Below, in pieces: positions 35,095 to 43,527 of a DNA stretch of 53,717 bases. The notes under the pieces are model-generated. The model was given only the letters and a program-made list of their open reading frames with translations. It ran no database searches and was not told where the DNA came from. Position numbers and translations under genes: made by a program. Location: positions 1 to 53,717 of the forward strand of contig JANYDS010000006.1 in NCBI GenBank assembly GCA_025363475.1, read 5' to 3'. The DNA is from Terriglobia bacterium (GTDB lineage Bacteria; Acidobacteriota; Terriglobia; Bryobacterales; Bryobacteraceae). Each line of letters starts with the position of its first letter. Within the stretch, counting starts at the first letter, position 1.

Positions 35095-36198
35095 ATGAAA
35101 CGTCGCAGCTTCCTTCTTGCTTCCGGTGCGGCCTCCCTTGCGGTGGCTGCCCCGTCCAAAAACACGGTCACCGTGTTGTGTGCCGATAAGGCCGTGAAAC
35201 TTACCGAGGTGCGTCCCGATCCGAAGGATTTGTGGATACGGGCGGCGGATCTGCCGTCCATCAATGAATTCCACGTCAAGCCGCAGGGGGCGTGTCGCGA
35301 AGATACCTGTATCCCGATTCCGCATGATATGAAGAGCGGGCCGTGGTTCAATCTGAGCGCCTTTGCGCGCAAACTGCACCAGCCGGTGGTGGCCGATTCC
35401 GGGGTGTGGAGTTTCGGCGAGATTCCTTTATTGAGCGGCGCGTTTTTGGAATCGCGGATTGCACCGGAATTTGCGGTGCCGGATCGCAAGGGTCGCCTGG
35501 TTCATCTGGCCGATTCCAGGGGCAAGAAAAGGCTGATCATTACCTGGGCATCCTGGTGAGGGTGCCGCTTTGATCTGCCCGGGTGGCAGACACTCTATAC
35601 GGAACTGAAAGACCGGAATTTTGAAATCATCGCGGCGGCGCAGGATACGGGCGGTGAAGCGGCTGCGGGTAAGTGGTACGACGCGGCGAAGGCTACTTAT
35701 ACAACGCTGATCGATAAGCAGCATGTGGTCAGCACGGCGTATCAGTTCATTAATGTGCCGACCGGAATATGGATTGATGAACGCGGGCGGGTGGTGAGAC
35801 CGGGCGAATCGGCATGGACCTCTTCAACGGCGAATAAGTATGGTGGCAAGGTGCTGGAAACGCATGGCGAGGAATATGTATCGGCCCTGCGCGACTGGGT
35901 GATCAACGGGGAGCGCAGCAAGTTTGCGTTGTCTGATGAAGAGTTTCAGAAGCGGATGAAGCCACGTTCGTCGGCTGAGATGGAAGCGGATGCGAGCTTT
36001 AAGCTGGCGGTCTGGTTCCATGAGAATGGCGGGGATGAACTGGCGGCGAAGTACTGGAAGCGGGCGCAGGAATTGAATCCGGATGACTGGAATTATGCGC
36101 GACAGGACTGGAGCTTTAAGCCGGAAGAGGCGGGGAAGAAGTGGCTGGATAAATTCCAGAAGTTTGATAAGGAATATTATCCTGGGATCAAGAAATAG
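35095..36198 (+). CDS. Probable selenoprotein: Tat-exported TlpA/redoxin-like protein with Sec155
   Basis: Read through one in-frame TGA (35557-35559), the frame gives 367 residues ending in TAA. The N-terminus MKRRSFLLASGAASLAVA is a twin-arginine-like signal. Residues about 125-290 have the thioredoxin/redoxin fold: IAPEFAVPDRKGRLVHLAD, KKRLIITWASW-U155-G-C157, FEIIAAAQDTGG, and NVPTGIWIDERGRVVRP, which contains the cis-proline (VPT). The TGA sits exactly at the first redox cysteine after the tryptophan. Both sides of the TGA are conserved in fold order with no frameshift, so a random nonsense mutation would be a coincidence. A hairpin with bacterial SECIS features follows at once. It likely acts as a periplasmic thiol or peroxide redox enzyme. 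The alternative is a recent nonsense pseudogene; sel genes are not in this window. Confidence 0.75.
35560..35595 (+). promoter_or_regulatory. Candidate bacterial SECIS element
   Basis: Directly after the TGA: lower stem GGGTG (35560-35564) with CACTC (35591-35595), a 9-nt bulge on the 5' side only, a perfect 6-bp upper stem TCTGCC/GGCAGA (35574-35579 with 35585-35590) and apical loop CGGGT. The loop begins 20 nt after the TGA and carries G in its second position, which is the known spacing and loop rule for bacterial SECIS hairpins recognised by SelB. Confidence 0.65.
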
Positions 36199-36235
36199 GC
36201 GGACGTGGGCGTCCGTTGCGGGGCAGGGGCCCCGC
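36199..36235. repeat. Two-hairpin intergenic repeat, copy B
   Basis: Hairpin one: CGGACG, loop TGGG, CGTCCG (36200-36215). Hairpin two: GCGGGGC, loop AGGG, GCCCCGC (36218-36235). It matches copy A (4220-4258) on the opposite strand in both stems and spacing. Like copy A it fills the gap between two convergent genes. Confidence 0.65.
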
Positions 36236-36239
36236 CCTC

Positions 36240-37437
36240 CTATACTGCTTCGGCTTCCCTTAGTTTTGCTATTTCAGGATCTGTGTAACCGATTTCTTTT
36301 AGGATCTGATCTGTGTGTTCTCCCAGTGTCGGGGCGCGGTGGCGGATGGTTGCTGGCGTTTGGGATAGCCTGACTGCGGTTTCTGCAATTGGCACCGGTG
36401 CCGGTGCTCCTGGATAATCCATGTAGCGCAGGAGCTGCCTTTCATTCACCTGCGGATCTTCAAGCACTTGCTGAAGGCTGTATACCGGTCCGGCTGAGAC
36501 TCGGGCTGCTTCGAGTTCGGTTAAGGCTTTTTCTGTCGTCCGGTCTTTGAGCCAGGCGTTCATGATTTCCGCAATCGTGAGGTAATTGTCTGCGCGCAGC
36601 AGATCGCCTGCCCAGGCGAGGTTGTCGATCAGATCCGCCCGGTCCATCAGACTGGCCCAGAGGGCGAACATATCGCTGCCCACTACTTGCACGATGATCC
36701 AGCCGTCGCGCGTCTTGAACGTATCGGCTGGCGCGGTATCGAACCCTGCGTTGCCACGCTGTTCACGTTCCACTCCGAGGACGCTGCATTCCGCCAGCAT
36801 GGGCTGCATCAGGGTTACTCCACTCGCGAGCAGGGAACCATCCACAATCTGGCCCTGGCCGGTTGTTGCGCGGTGAAAAAGCGCGACCATGACGCCGAAT
36901 GCTGTGTGGAGCGCCGTCGTATAGTCTTCAAACGGAACCAGGGCGCGGGTGGGGATGCCGGGGAATCCGGTGAGGCTCATGGCTCCGGACATGGCTTGCG
37001 CGATGGAATCAAAACCTAGACGCTGGGCATACGGGCCGTCGGGGCCAAAGGTTGAGATGCGGGCGAGAATGATGTCGGGTTTGGTGGTGCAAAGAGATTC
37101 GTAATCAAGCCCCATCTTGCGTAGTACGGCGACGGGAAGGTTGGCGATTACGACATCCGCAGAGGCAACCAGCCGGCGAATGATGTCGCCAGATTCGGGT
37201 TTCGCCGTGTCGAGGGTAAGGCTGCGTTTGTTGCGGTTGAAAGAAAGGGAAACCCCCGCCGTCGGTCACGGGACCGGTATAGCGGTCCTCACTGCCCTGA
37301 CGGCGGTCGATGCGGATCACGTTGGCCCCCATGTCGGACAGTAGTGCGCCACAATAAGGACCCGCGATAAAACGGCCAAAGTCGAGAACCCGGATTCCGG
37401 CCAGGGGGCCTGCAGCTGCGGGTTCAGAAATAGTCAT
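36240..37437 (-). pseudogene. Family III CoA-transferase (CaiB/BaiF type) with one frameshift
   Basis: The N-terminal part (from ATG at 37437; [30 protein letters not shown]) and the C-terminal part (from about 37236; [10 protein letters not shown], then MGLDYESL...) are in different frames. The shift is at 37235-37236, where minus-strand CAACCGCAAC has one extra C compared with the expected CAACGCAAC (Gln-Arg-Asn of the conserved FFQRNKRSL block). Corrected, the protein would be about 398 residues, normal for the family, with the active-site aspartate region PFEDYTTAL intact. It would move CoA between carboxylic acids. A sequencing error is a fair alternative to a true mutation, because nothing else is damaged. 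Confidence 0.8.
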
Positions 37438-37461
37438 TGCCTGCTTCTGACCAGACGGGAA

Positions 37462-37707
37462 TTATTCCTTGGTCTTGAGCTTGCTTTTGTTTTCGTCGAT
37501 GAAGGTCTGGATGTCACCGGCGAGGGCCAGGAGTTTTATCCACTGTTCCTGATAGAGAGTGACGGGGAAGCGACCGAGGCCGTAAACCGAAACCGCACCC
37601 TTTTCGCTCACCTTCATGGAAACGGGAGCGCCGCGCTTGCCCGCCTTCAGTGCTTCGTTCTCTGCCTTCAGCCGATCAAGCTCTAGCTGCATGTCTTCGT
37701 TCGCCAT
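37462..37707 (-). CDS. Small conserved coiled-coil protein of unknown function
   Basis: 81 residues. An N-terminal heptad-like helix (MQLELDRLKAENEALKAGKR) is followed by a compact beta part, VSMKVSEKGAVSVYGLGRFP, and a C-terminal helix (QWIKLLALAGDIQTFIDEN). The core VSEKGAVSVYGLGRFPVTLY looks conserved in similar small proteins of varied bacteria, from memory. It lies 24 bp upstream of the CoA-transferase on the same strand. No function is known. Confidence 0.7.
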   Translation of the reverse strand: MANEDMQLELDRLKAENEALKAGKRGAPVSMKVSEKGAVSVYGLGRFPVTLYQEQWIKLLALAGDIQTFIDENKSKLKTKE

Positions 37708-37839
37708 TACTTTTTTGTCCTTGTTCCGGTCAGACCGGCTCGTGATACTCCGTCATTCTCCCACAGGACTAGGCATGGCCATAGGAGAGGCACGAAAATA
37801 TTCTGCGCCGCGGCGGGAACCTGGCGAGTCAAACCGGTA

Positions 37840-38394
37840 TTGAGAGTGGGGAAAACAGATCAGACAAATGGGGATGTGCCGGGAGTTGTCCGGGTGCTGG
37901 AGCGCGCGGTTACGCAGAAGGGCGTGGGCTTTGTGGAACTCTCGAATGCCTCTCCTCTGCTGGTGGTTTTCCTGCGCCATGCCGGTTGTTCGTTTTGCCG
38001 CGAGGCCTTGAGCGACATTTCGCGGTCCCGCTCAGTGATTGAGGGCGGGGGCAGCAAGATCCTGCTGGTCCATATGGGCGATGATGCGGCGATGGGCGTG
38101 TACCTGCAAAAAAATCACCTGGAAGATATTGACCGGATCGTAGATTCGGACCAGGCGTTGTACCGTGCTTTTGGGCTGAAAAGCGGGACGGCGTGGCAGT
38201 TGTTTGGGTCCAAGGTGCTGTGGCGGGCATTTTTGAGCGGTGTGCTGGTAAAGCATGGTTTGGGGCGTGTGGCTGCGGATGCGTCACAGATGCCCGGTGT
38301 GTTTTATCTGGAAAAGGGAGCCGTGGTGCGGCGTTTCCGGCACGGGAGTGCTGCTGACCGGCCTGATTATGTTGAGCTTTCGTCGCGCCCTTAA
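37840..38394 (+). CDS. Peroxiredoxin-like protein with CxxC (SelL/PRXL2-like)
   Basis: 184 residues from a TTG at 37840; GTG codons at 37846 or 37876 are possible starts and no ATG or clear ribosome binding site decides. The redox motif is RHAGCSFCREAL, near residue 55, on a thioredoxin fold (LLVVFLRHAGC; KILLVHMGDDAAM; PGVFYLEKGAVVRRFRHGS). This matches the AhpC/TSA-like SelL group, where some members carry UxxU and others CxxC. Here both positions are cysteine. It probably reduces peroxides or disulfides in the cytoplasm. It lies only 1.6 kb from the probable selenoprotein. Its stop overlaps the stop of the convergent regulator by 4 bp. Confidence 0.8.
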   Translation: MRVGKTDQTNGDVPGVVRVLERAVTQKGVGFVELSNASPLLVVFLRHAGCSFCREALSDISRSRSVIEGGGSKILLVHMGDDAAMGVYLQKNHLEDIDRIVDSDQALYRAFGLKSGTAWQLFGSKVLWRAFLSGVLVKHGLGRVAADASQMPGVFYLEKGAVVRRFRHGSAADRPDYVELSSRP

Positions 38395-38999
38395 ATCCGG
38401 GGCGGCAATGTGATTACGATTGCTTTGGCACCGGTGTCGCCGCGTCCACGGTAGCTGTGGGGTTCCGAGGAATCCATGTGGAGGCTGTCGCCTTTTTCGA
38501 GCATGTGGTCGACGCCTTGAAAATGAATCGTCAGGCTGCCGTTCAGGATGAAAAGAAACTCCGAACCTTCATGGAAGTGCTCCGTCACCGGGCCGGCCGG
38601 CTGCGTGGGAAACTCAGCAAGGTAGGCGCTCATCCCTTTTCCCTGGCTGGCGAACGCCAGGCATTCGAAAAAATAGGCAGGCGTGGGCGCATCGGCGCGC
38701 TCAGGGAAGCGCATCCTTTCACCCGCCTTCACGACAGAAAACATCTTCTGCCCGCGTTTGTCCCCGAAAAAATGATCGAGGCCCACGTCGAACACCATGG
38801 CGATTCGCGCGAGCGTCGGCAGGGTGGGAATCATCTTGCCATTCTCCAGTTGTGAGATCAGCGAGGGGGAGAGGCCGGTGTGTTTGCCCAAATCGACCAG
38901 CGATACTTTCTTGCGCAGGCGCAACTGGCGCAGCTTGGTGCCGACTTCGTAGGAATTGAGCACCCGGTTGATGGTTTCGGGGCCAGTTTCTTCTTTCAC
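38391..38999 (-). CDS. XRE-family transcriptional regulator with C-terminal cupin
   Basis: 202 residues. The HTH domain (about residues 20-75) reads LRQLRLRKKVSLVDLGKHTG-LSPSLISQLENGK with the standard XRE recognition helix. The cupin domain (about residues 105-200) includes TEHFHEGSEFLFILNGSLTI and LEKGDSLHMDSSEPHSYRG, with histidines for metal or ligand binding. Such regulators commonly sense small molecules such as amino acids, polyamines or phosphonates. It is divergent from the ECF sigma gene across an AT-rich 110-bp gap, which probably contains both promoters. Confidence 0.9.
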   Translation of the reverse strand: MKEETGPETINRVLNSYEVGTKLRQLRLRKKVSLVDLGKHTGLSPSLISQLENGKMIPTLPTLARIAMVFDVGLDHFFGDKRGQKMFSVVKAGERMRFPERADAPTPAYFFECLAFASQGKGMSAYLAEFPTQPAGPVTEHFHEGSEFLFILNGSLTIHFQGVDHMLEKGDSLHMDSSEPHSYRGRGDTGAKAIVITLPPRI

Positions 39000-39110
39000 T
39001 ACAACTCAGTTTAGTCATACTGTTATGGAAAGATCAAATTTCATTTACACAAAAATCAATTTCCCCCACAAACAAAATAACCCCTCGGTTGTTGTTACGC
39101 TCGAAAAGTG

Positions 39111-39710
39111 ATGACAGAAATTTATGTGGATGAACTAGTTCGGCGGGCTCAAGACCATGACGACGCGGCATTCGCGGAATTGATGCGAATGACCTCGGCG
39201 TCGTCCTTTCGGCTGGCGCTCTCGATTTTGCGCGACCGGCAGGAAGCGGAAGATGAAGTCCAAAATTCGTATGTCAAAGCGTGGCGTCATGTGGGGCAGT
39301 TCCAAAGAGAAGCGAAATTTTCCACCTGGATGTCGCGAATCGTAACCAATCAATGCCTGATGCGGCTGCGCAAGCTGCGGGGGGCAAGCTTTCTGTATCT
39401 GGACGATGCCGATTCGTCGAACGGGTCGCGTCCGCAGGAATTGCCGGATGTGGGGCTGACGCCCGAGACAGAACTGGGCGATACGGAGCTTACCGGGATT
39501 GTTCGACGGGAAATCTCGCGGCTGCCTCCCATCCTTCGTAACGTGCTGATGTTGCGTGACGTGGATGAGCTCTCAACGCTTGAAGTGGCTGACCGGCTGA
39601 GCATTTCGGTTTCGGCGGTGAAGTCGCGGCTGTTGCGGGCGAGGGCAGAGTTGCGTACCCGCCTTGAAAAGCATTGCGGTCCGGCGGCCCGCAGCGCCGT
39701 GACAGCCTGA
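39111..39710 (+). CDS. ECF-type RNA polymerase sigma factor
   Basis: 199 residues from ATG 39111 (a GTG lies in the codon before). Region 2 is RQEAEDEVQNSYVKAWRHVG with FSTWMSRIVTNQCLMRLRK; region 4 is LPPILRNVLMLRDVDELSTL with VADRLSISVSAVKSRLLRAR. It directs RNA polymerase to a small regulon. No zinc-finger anti-sigma follows: the next gene, 4 bp away, is an SRPBCC protein. Region 4 is followed by about 20 extra residues. Confidence 0.92.
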   Translation: MTEIYVDELVRRAQDHDDAAFAELMRMTSASSFRLALSILRDRQEAEDEVQNSYVKAWRHVGQFQREAKFSTWMSRIVTNQCLMRLRKLRGASFLYLDDADSSNGSRPQELPDVGLTPETELGDTELTGIVRREISRLPPILRNVLMLRDVDELSTLEVADRLSISVSAVKSRLLRARAELRTRLEKHCGPAARSAVTA

Positions 39711-39714
39711 CGAG

Positions 39715-40149
39715 GTGACGTTTACCCGAACCGTGCTGATCGCTGCTCCAGTGGAGCGCGTTTTTTCTTTTCATGAGCGGGAAGATGCTTTGAATTTACT
39801 TTCCCCTGCGTTTCCTCCGGTTCGCGCAGTGAGCCGCACGGGTGGCATTCAAAAAGGTGCGCGGGTGGAACTGCGGGTGGGTCCGCTGCCCTGGCTGGCG
39901 CTCCACACGGCTTACGCGAAGAATAAGCTTTTTGTGGATGAACAGGTGCGCGGTCCGTTTGCGAAGTGGATTCACCGGCATGAGTTTGTGGCGGTGGGGA
40001 ATCAGACGCGTCTTACGGACAGTATTGAATATGAACTGCCGGGGGGCGCGGTGGTCAATGCGCTTCTCGGTTGGGTGGTGAAACCGGGTCTGATCCAGAT
40101 GTTCCGGCATCGTCATCGGGTGACGAAGCGCTTCTGCGAGAGTTCTTAG
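39715..40149 (+). CDS. SRPBCC-fold (START-like) ligand-binding protein
   Basis: 144 residues from a GTG at 39715, 4 bp after the sigma factor stop. The order MTFTRTVLIAAPVERVFSFH, the central hydrophobic strand pattern and DSIEYELPGGAVVNALLGWV are typical of SRPBCC/polyketide-cyclase-like proteins (such as the YfcH-associated cell-division-inhibitor type). It binds a hydrophobic ligand, and its identity is not visible. Probably co-transcribed with the sigma factor, which suggests a ligand or stress sensor, but this is inference. Confidence 0.8.
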   Translation: MTFTRTVLIAAPVERVFSFHEREDALNLLSPAFPPVRAVSRTGGIQKGARVELRVGPLPWLALHTAYAKNKLFVDEQVRGPFAKWIHRHEFVAVGNQTRLTDSIEYELPGGAVVNALLGWVVKPGLIQMFRHRHRVTKRFCESS

Positions 40150-40179
40150 AACTGCACGCACGTTAACATCGTTAGAAGC

Positions 40180-41130
40180 ATGATTCAGACCCTGTTCGGC
40201 TCTATCGAGCAAGAGCCGACACTACTCGAAAAACTCAAAAGCGGTGTACAAAAGACGCGGGCCGGGCTGGTGTCGCGTATTGAAGAGGTCATCTCCGGGC
40301 GCAAGGAAATTGACGCGGATCTGTTGGAAGAGCTGGAATATACGCTCATCAGCGCGGATATCGGCGTCACCACAACCCAGGAAATTCTGGACCGCATCCG
40401 TGAGCGGGTGGACCGCAAACTGGTGGGCGATGCGGGTGAGCTGCGCGGGCTGATTCGCGAATATCTGCTGGAAGTTCTGCTGGCGAATGATCTTCCGCTG
40501 GCGCAGGTGGATTCGCCACCCGCCGTGATCATGATGGTGGGAGTCAACGGGGCGGGGAAGACCACCACCATCGGCAAGCTCACAGCGCATTTCAAGGCGC
40601 ATGGGCATTCGGTGCTGCTCTGCGCCGCCGATACCTTTCGCGCGGCGGCGATTGAACAACTGGAAGTGTGGGGCGTTCGCACCGATACGCGCGTGATTCG
40701 TCAACAAACCGGCTCCGACCCCAGTGCGGTTATGTTTGACGCGCTCCAGGCGGCTAAAGCGGCGAAGACAGACTACGTAATCATCGATACTGCCGGGCGT
40801 TTGCAGAATAAAACGCACCTGATGACGGAACTGGAAAAAATGCGCCGTACTGCGTCGCGCGTGATTCCGGATGCGCCGCATGAAGTGCTGCTGGTGCTGG
40901 ATGCGACCACGGGCCAGAACGGACTGGAACAGGCGCGAAAATTTACTGAAAGTTCGGGCGTGACGGGGATTGTTCTCACCAAGCTGGATGGCACGGCCAA
41001 GGGTGGAGTGATTGTGGCGATTGCGCGGGAACTGGCGCTGCCAATCCGGTTTATCGGCGTGGGCGAGAAGGTGGATGATTTATTGCCGTTTGATCCTGAA
41101 AAATTCATTGATTCGCTGTTTGCGCTATGA
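40180..41130 (+). CDS. ftsY: Signal recognition particle receptor FtsY
   Basis: 316 residues: the N domain (residues about 10-95), then the G domain with G1 GVNGAGKTTTIGKL, ADTFRAAAIEQL, VIIDTAGRLQNK (G3), and TKLDGTAKGGVI (G4). It lacks the long acidic A domain of the E. coli protein, as in many bacteria. It brings ribosome-SRP complexes to the inner membrane and translocon. First gene of a three-gene group: its TGA overlaps the ATG of ribD by 4 bp. Confidence 0.96.
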   Translation: MIQTLFGSIEQEPTLLEKLKSGVQKTRAGLVSRIEEVISGRKEIDADLLEELEYTLISADIGVTTTQEILDRIRERVDRKLVGDAGELRGLIREYLLEVLLANDLPLAQVDSPPAVIMMVGVNGAGKTTTIGKLTAHFKAHGHSVLLCAADTFRAAAIEQLEVWGVRTDTRVIRQQTGSDPSAVMFDALQAAKAAKTDYVIIDTAGRLQNKTHLMTELEKMRRTASRVIPDAPHEVLLVLDATTGQNGLEQARKFTESSGVTGIVLTKLDGTAKGGVIVAIARELALPIRFIGVGEKVDDLLPFDPEKFIDSLFAL

Positions 41131-42230
41131 CGAATATTTTTATGCAGGAGGCTCTGGCGCTGGCGGCGCAGGGCGTGGCGCTGGCATCGCCCAACCCTAT
41201 GGTTGGCGCGGTAATCGTCACTGACGGCGTTGTAGTCGGGCGCGGTTCGTATCGCTACGCGGGCGTTACCCATGCGGAAATTCTGGCGCTGCGGGAAGCG
41301 GGTGAGCAAGCGCGGGGCGGCACCATGTATGTGTCGCTGGAACCGCATGCCCATACGGGTCGCACGACACCCTGTACCGATGCAATTATTGCGGCGGGGA
41401 TTGTGAAAATAGTGGCGGCGTCGCTGGACCCCAATCCGCTGGTTGCGGGCGCGGGCTTTACTCAATTGCGTGAGGCCGGAATCGTGGTTGAGATCGCCAG
41501 CGAATTTCAGGCTGAAGCAGAAAAATTGAACGAAGCATTTTTCCATTTCATGCGGACGGGCCGGCCGCTGGTGATGCTGAAATCCGCACTCACTCTGGAT
41601 GGCAAGATTGCGGCACCGGAAGACAACACCGGCTGGATCACCAGCGAACGGGCGCGGGCACATGTGCAATTGCTGCGCCATGCCAGCGATGCGATTGTGA
41701 CGGGGATCGGGACTGCGCTGGCGGATGATCCGCTGCTTACGGACAGATTGGGCACGCCCAGAACGCGTCCGCTGTTGCGCGTGGTGCTGGATTCTACGTT
41801 GCGTCTGCCGCTGGAATCGAAACTGGTGAAGAGTGCGCAGGGGGATCTTATTGTTGTCGCGACCACGGCGGCTTCGGCTGAGCGGCGCCGCGCTCTCGAA
41901 GCGCGCGGCGTGGAGGTTAAGACGCTGGACGGCCCGCGCGGCCGTGTCGATATTCGCGATGTGGTTTCCATGCTGGGTGAGCGGTGTTGTCTTTCCGTGA
42001 TGATTGAAGCGGGCAGCAAAGTGAATTGGGCCGCGCTTGAGAGCGGTGCGGTGGACAAGGTGTTTTTGTATTACGCGCCGAAGATTTTGGGGGGCGTGCA
42101 GTCGCTGCCGATGGCGGGCGGGACGGGTCGGTTACGTCGTGCGGATGCTATCGTGCTGGAGCGAACGCAGTTGCATGTGATTCCGCCGGATGAATTTGCA
42201 GTGGAAGCTTACGTTCGCAGAGACGCTTAA
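41127..42230 (+). CDS. ribD: Bifunctional diaminohydroxyphosphoribosylaminopyrimidine deaminase/reductase RibD
   Basis: 367 residues. N-terminal deaminase domain with SPNPMVGAV and the zinc site H49-A-E51 ... LEPHAHTGRTTPC (H74, C83); C-terminal reductase domain from about residue 150 (SALTLDGKIA; NTGWITSERARAHV; GAVDKVFLYYAPKILGG). In RibD the zinc ligands are normally His, Cys and Cys, with the first cysteine in EPC. Here that position is histidine (H74), which could still bind zinc. It performs the second and third steps of riboflavin synthesis. The TAA overlaps the ribE start by 1 bp. Confidence 0.93.
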   Translation: MTNIFMQEALALAAQGVALASPNPMVGAVIVTDGVVVGRGSYRYAGVTHAEILALREAGEQARGGTMYVSLEPHAHTGRTTPCTDAIIAAGIVKIVAASLDPNPLVAGAGFTQLREAGIVVEIASEFQAEAEKLNEAFFHFMRTGRPLVMLKSALTLDGKIAAPEDNTGWITSERARAHVQLLRHASDAIVTGIGTALADDPLLTDRLGTPRTRPLLRVVLDSTLRLPLESKLVKSAQGDLIVVATTAASAERRRALEARGVEVKTLDGPRGRVDIRDVVSMLGERCCLSVMIEAGSKVNWAALESGAVDKVFLYYAPKILGGVQSLPMAGGTGRLRRADAIVLERTQLHVIPPDEFAVEAYVRRDA

Positions 42231-42820
42231 TGTTTACGGGAATTATTGAAGAGACCGGGTTTGTGGAAACGCCTGGTGCGACGTTTTCAGTTCGCTGTTC
42301 GCATGTACTTTCTGACCTGACGATTGGTGCCAGTATTGCGGTAAACGGGGTGTGTCTCACGGCTGTGGATATTCGCGCGGACGGTTTCACGGCAGACCTT
42401 GCGCCTGAGACGCTGGAACGTAGTAATCTGGGCGATCTGAAAGCAGGCGACCGGGTGAATCTGGAACGGCCTTTAACGATGCAGGCGCGGCTGAGCGGGC
42501 ATATTGTCCAAGGGCATGTGGATGGCACAGGCACGCTGGAAGGTTTGCGTGAGTTGGGTGACGGCAACTGGGAATTGACGGTGCAGGTGCCGCGTGAGCT
42601 GGATCGCTTTCTGGTTTATAAGGGTTCGATTGCGATTGACGGGATTAGCTTGACGATTGCGTCAGTGACGGCCGGGCTGGTTAAAGTTGCGATCATTCCT
42701 CACACTTACGAGGCTACTAGTTTGAAGGCAAGAAAACCGGGTGACCGCATCAACATTGAATGCGATGTGCTGGCAAAACATGTGGACAAACTGCTGGCCC
42801 ACATGTCACTCAATACTTAG
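42230..42820 (+). CDS. ribE: Riboflavin synthase alpha subunit
   Basis: 196 residues in two homologous lumazine-binding halves: MFTGIIEETGFVETP and LSGHIVQGHVDGTGTLEG mark the two repeats, with SIAVNGVCLTAV and SIAIDGISLTIA as the paired strands. It converts two 6,7-dimethyl-8-ribityllumazine molecules into riboflavin plus pyrimidinedione. It follows ribD with a TAATG overlap. The ribAB and ribH genes of the pathway are not present here. Confidence 0.96.
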   Translation: MFTGIIEETGFVETPGATFSVRCSHVLSDLTIGASIAVNGVCLTAVDIRADGFTADLAPETLERSNLGDLKAGDRVNLERPLTMQARLSGHIVQGHVDGTGTLEGLRELGDGNWELTVQVPRELDRFLVYKGSIAIDGISLTIASVTAGLVKVAIIPHTYEATSLKARKPGDRINIECDVLAKHVDKLLAHMSLNT

Positions 42821-43527
42821 CGCTGACTTAAGCCGCCATCCACAGCCATAATCTGGCCGGTGATGAACTTACTGGCATTGAGGAAATAAGCCACGGCGTC
42901 CGCGACTTCTTCGCCCGTGCCCGCACGGCCTGCGGGAGTGACTTCGATCAGGTGTTCAATTCGCGTATCGGTCTTGCCGAAAGGGATAACGCCCGGGGCC
43001 ACACTGTTGACGGCGATTTTCGGTGCCCAGGCTTTCGCCAGAGACTTTGTCAGCATGACGACTCCCGCTTTTGACGCGCAATAGTGGGCATGTTCCTCCC
43101 ACGGCCGGAGGGCACCAAGTGAACTGATGTTTACGATGTGTCCGCCTTCGCCCGGCAGCATGATTCTGGCCGCAGCCTGGCAGCAAAAAAAGGTCGCTTT
43201 AAGATTCACCGAATGGATAAAATCCCAGTCGGCTTCTTCCACTTTGAGTGGGTCGATGCGGGTGAATCTGGCAGCGTTGTTCACCAGACCGTCGAGCCTG
43301 CCGAATTTGGCGGCGACGTCATCAAACATGCGACGGATATCGGCCACGTTTTCGAGATCAGCCTGAAATATGGGTGCGCCACCGCACTCTTCGGCTGTGT
43401 GACGGGCTTCCGCTTCAGAGTTGCCGTAATGGATGGCAACACGCGCACCGTCGCCAGCGAGTTTCAATGCGATGGAGCGACCGATGCGTTTCGACGCTCC
43501 AGTGACCAGAATGACTTTGCCGCTCAT
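42817..43527 (-). CDS. SDR oxidoreductase (pteridine-reductase/FabG-like)
   Basis: 236 residues, classical SDR: TGASKRIGRSIALKL at the N-terminus, NNAARF, catalytic Ser (NISSLGALRPW), and Y-x-x-x-K in AHYCASKAGVV. TGASKRIGR is the pattern of the pteridine-reductase/FolM side of the family. The GGLSQR C-terminus is usual. It is the last gene of the five-gene minus-strand operon. Its ATG overlaps the MFS stop codon by 4 bp. A link to pterin or flavin metabolism is possible but not shown. Confidence 0.87.
   Translation of the reverse strand: MSGKVILVTGASKRIGRSIALKLAGDGARVAIHYGNSEAEARHTAEECGGAPIFQADLENVADIRRMFDDVAAKFGRLDGLVNNAARFTRIDPLKVEEADWDFIHSVNLKATFFCCQAAARIMLPGEGGHIVNISSLGALRPWEEHAHYCASKAGVVMLTKSLAKAWAPKIAVNSVAPGVIPFGKTDTRIEHLIEVTPAGRAGTGEEVADAVAYFLNASKFITGQIMAVDGGLSQR

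Noticed and set aside
35557-35559. TGA in the redoxin gene read as an ordinary nonsense mutation
   Set aside because: It falls exactly at the redox cysteine position, the rest of the frame is intact, and a SECIS-like hairpin follows. Selenocysteine is the better explanation, although not proven.
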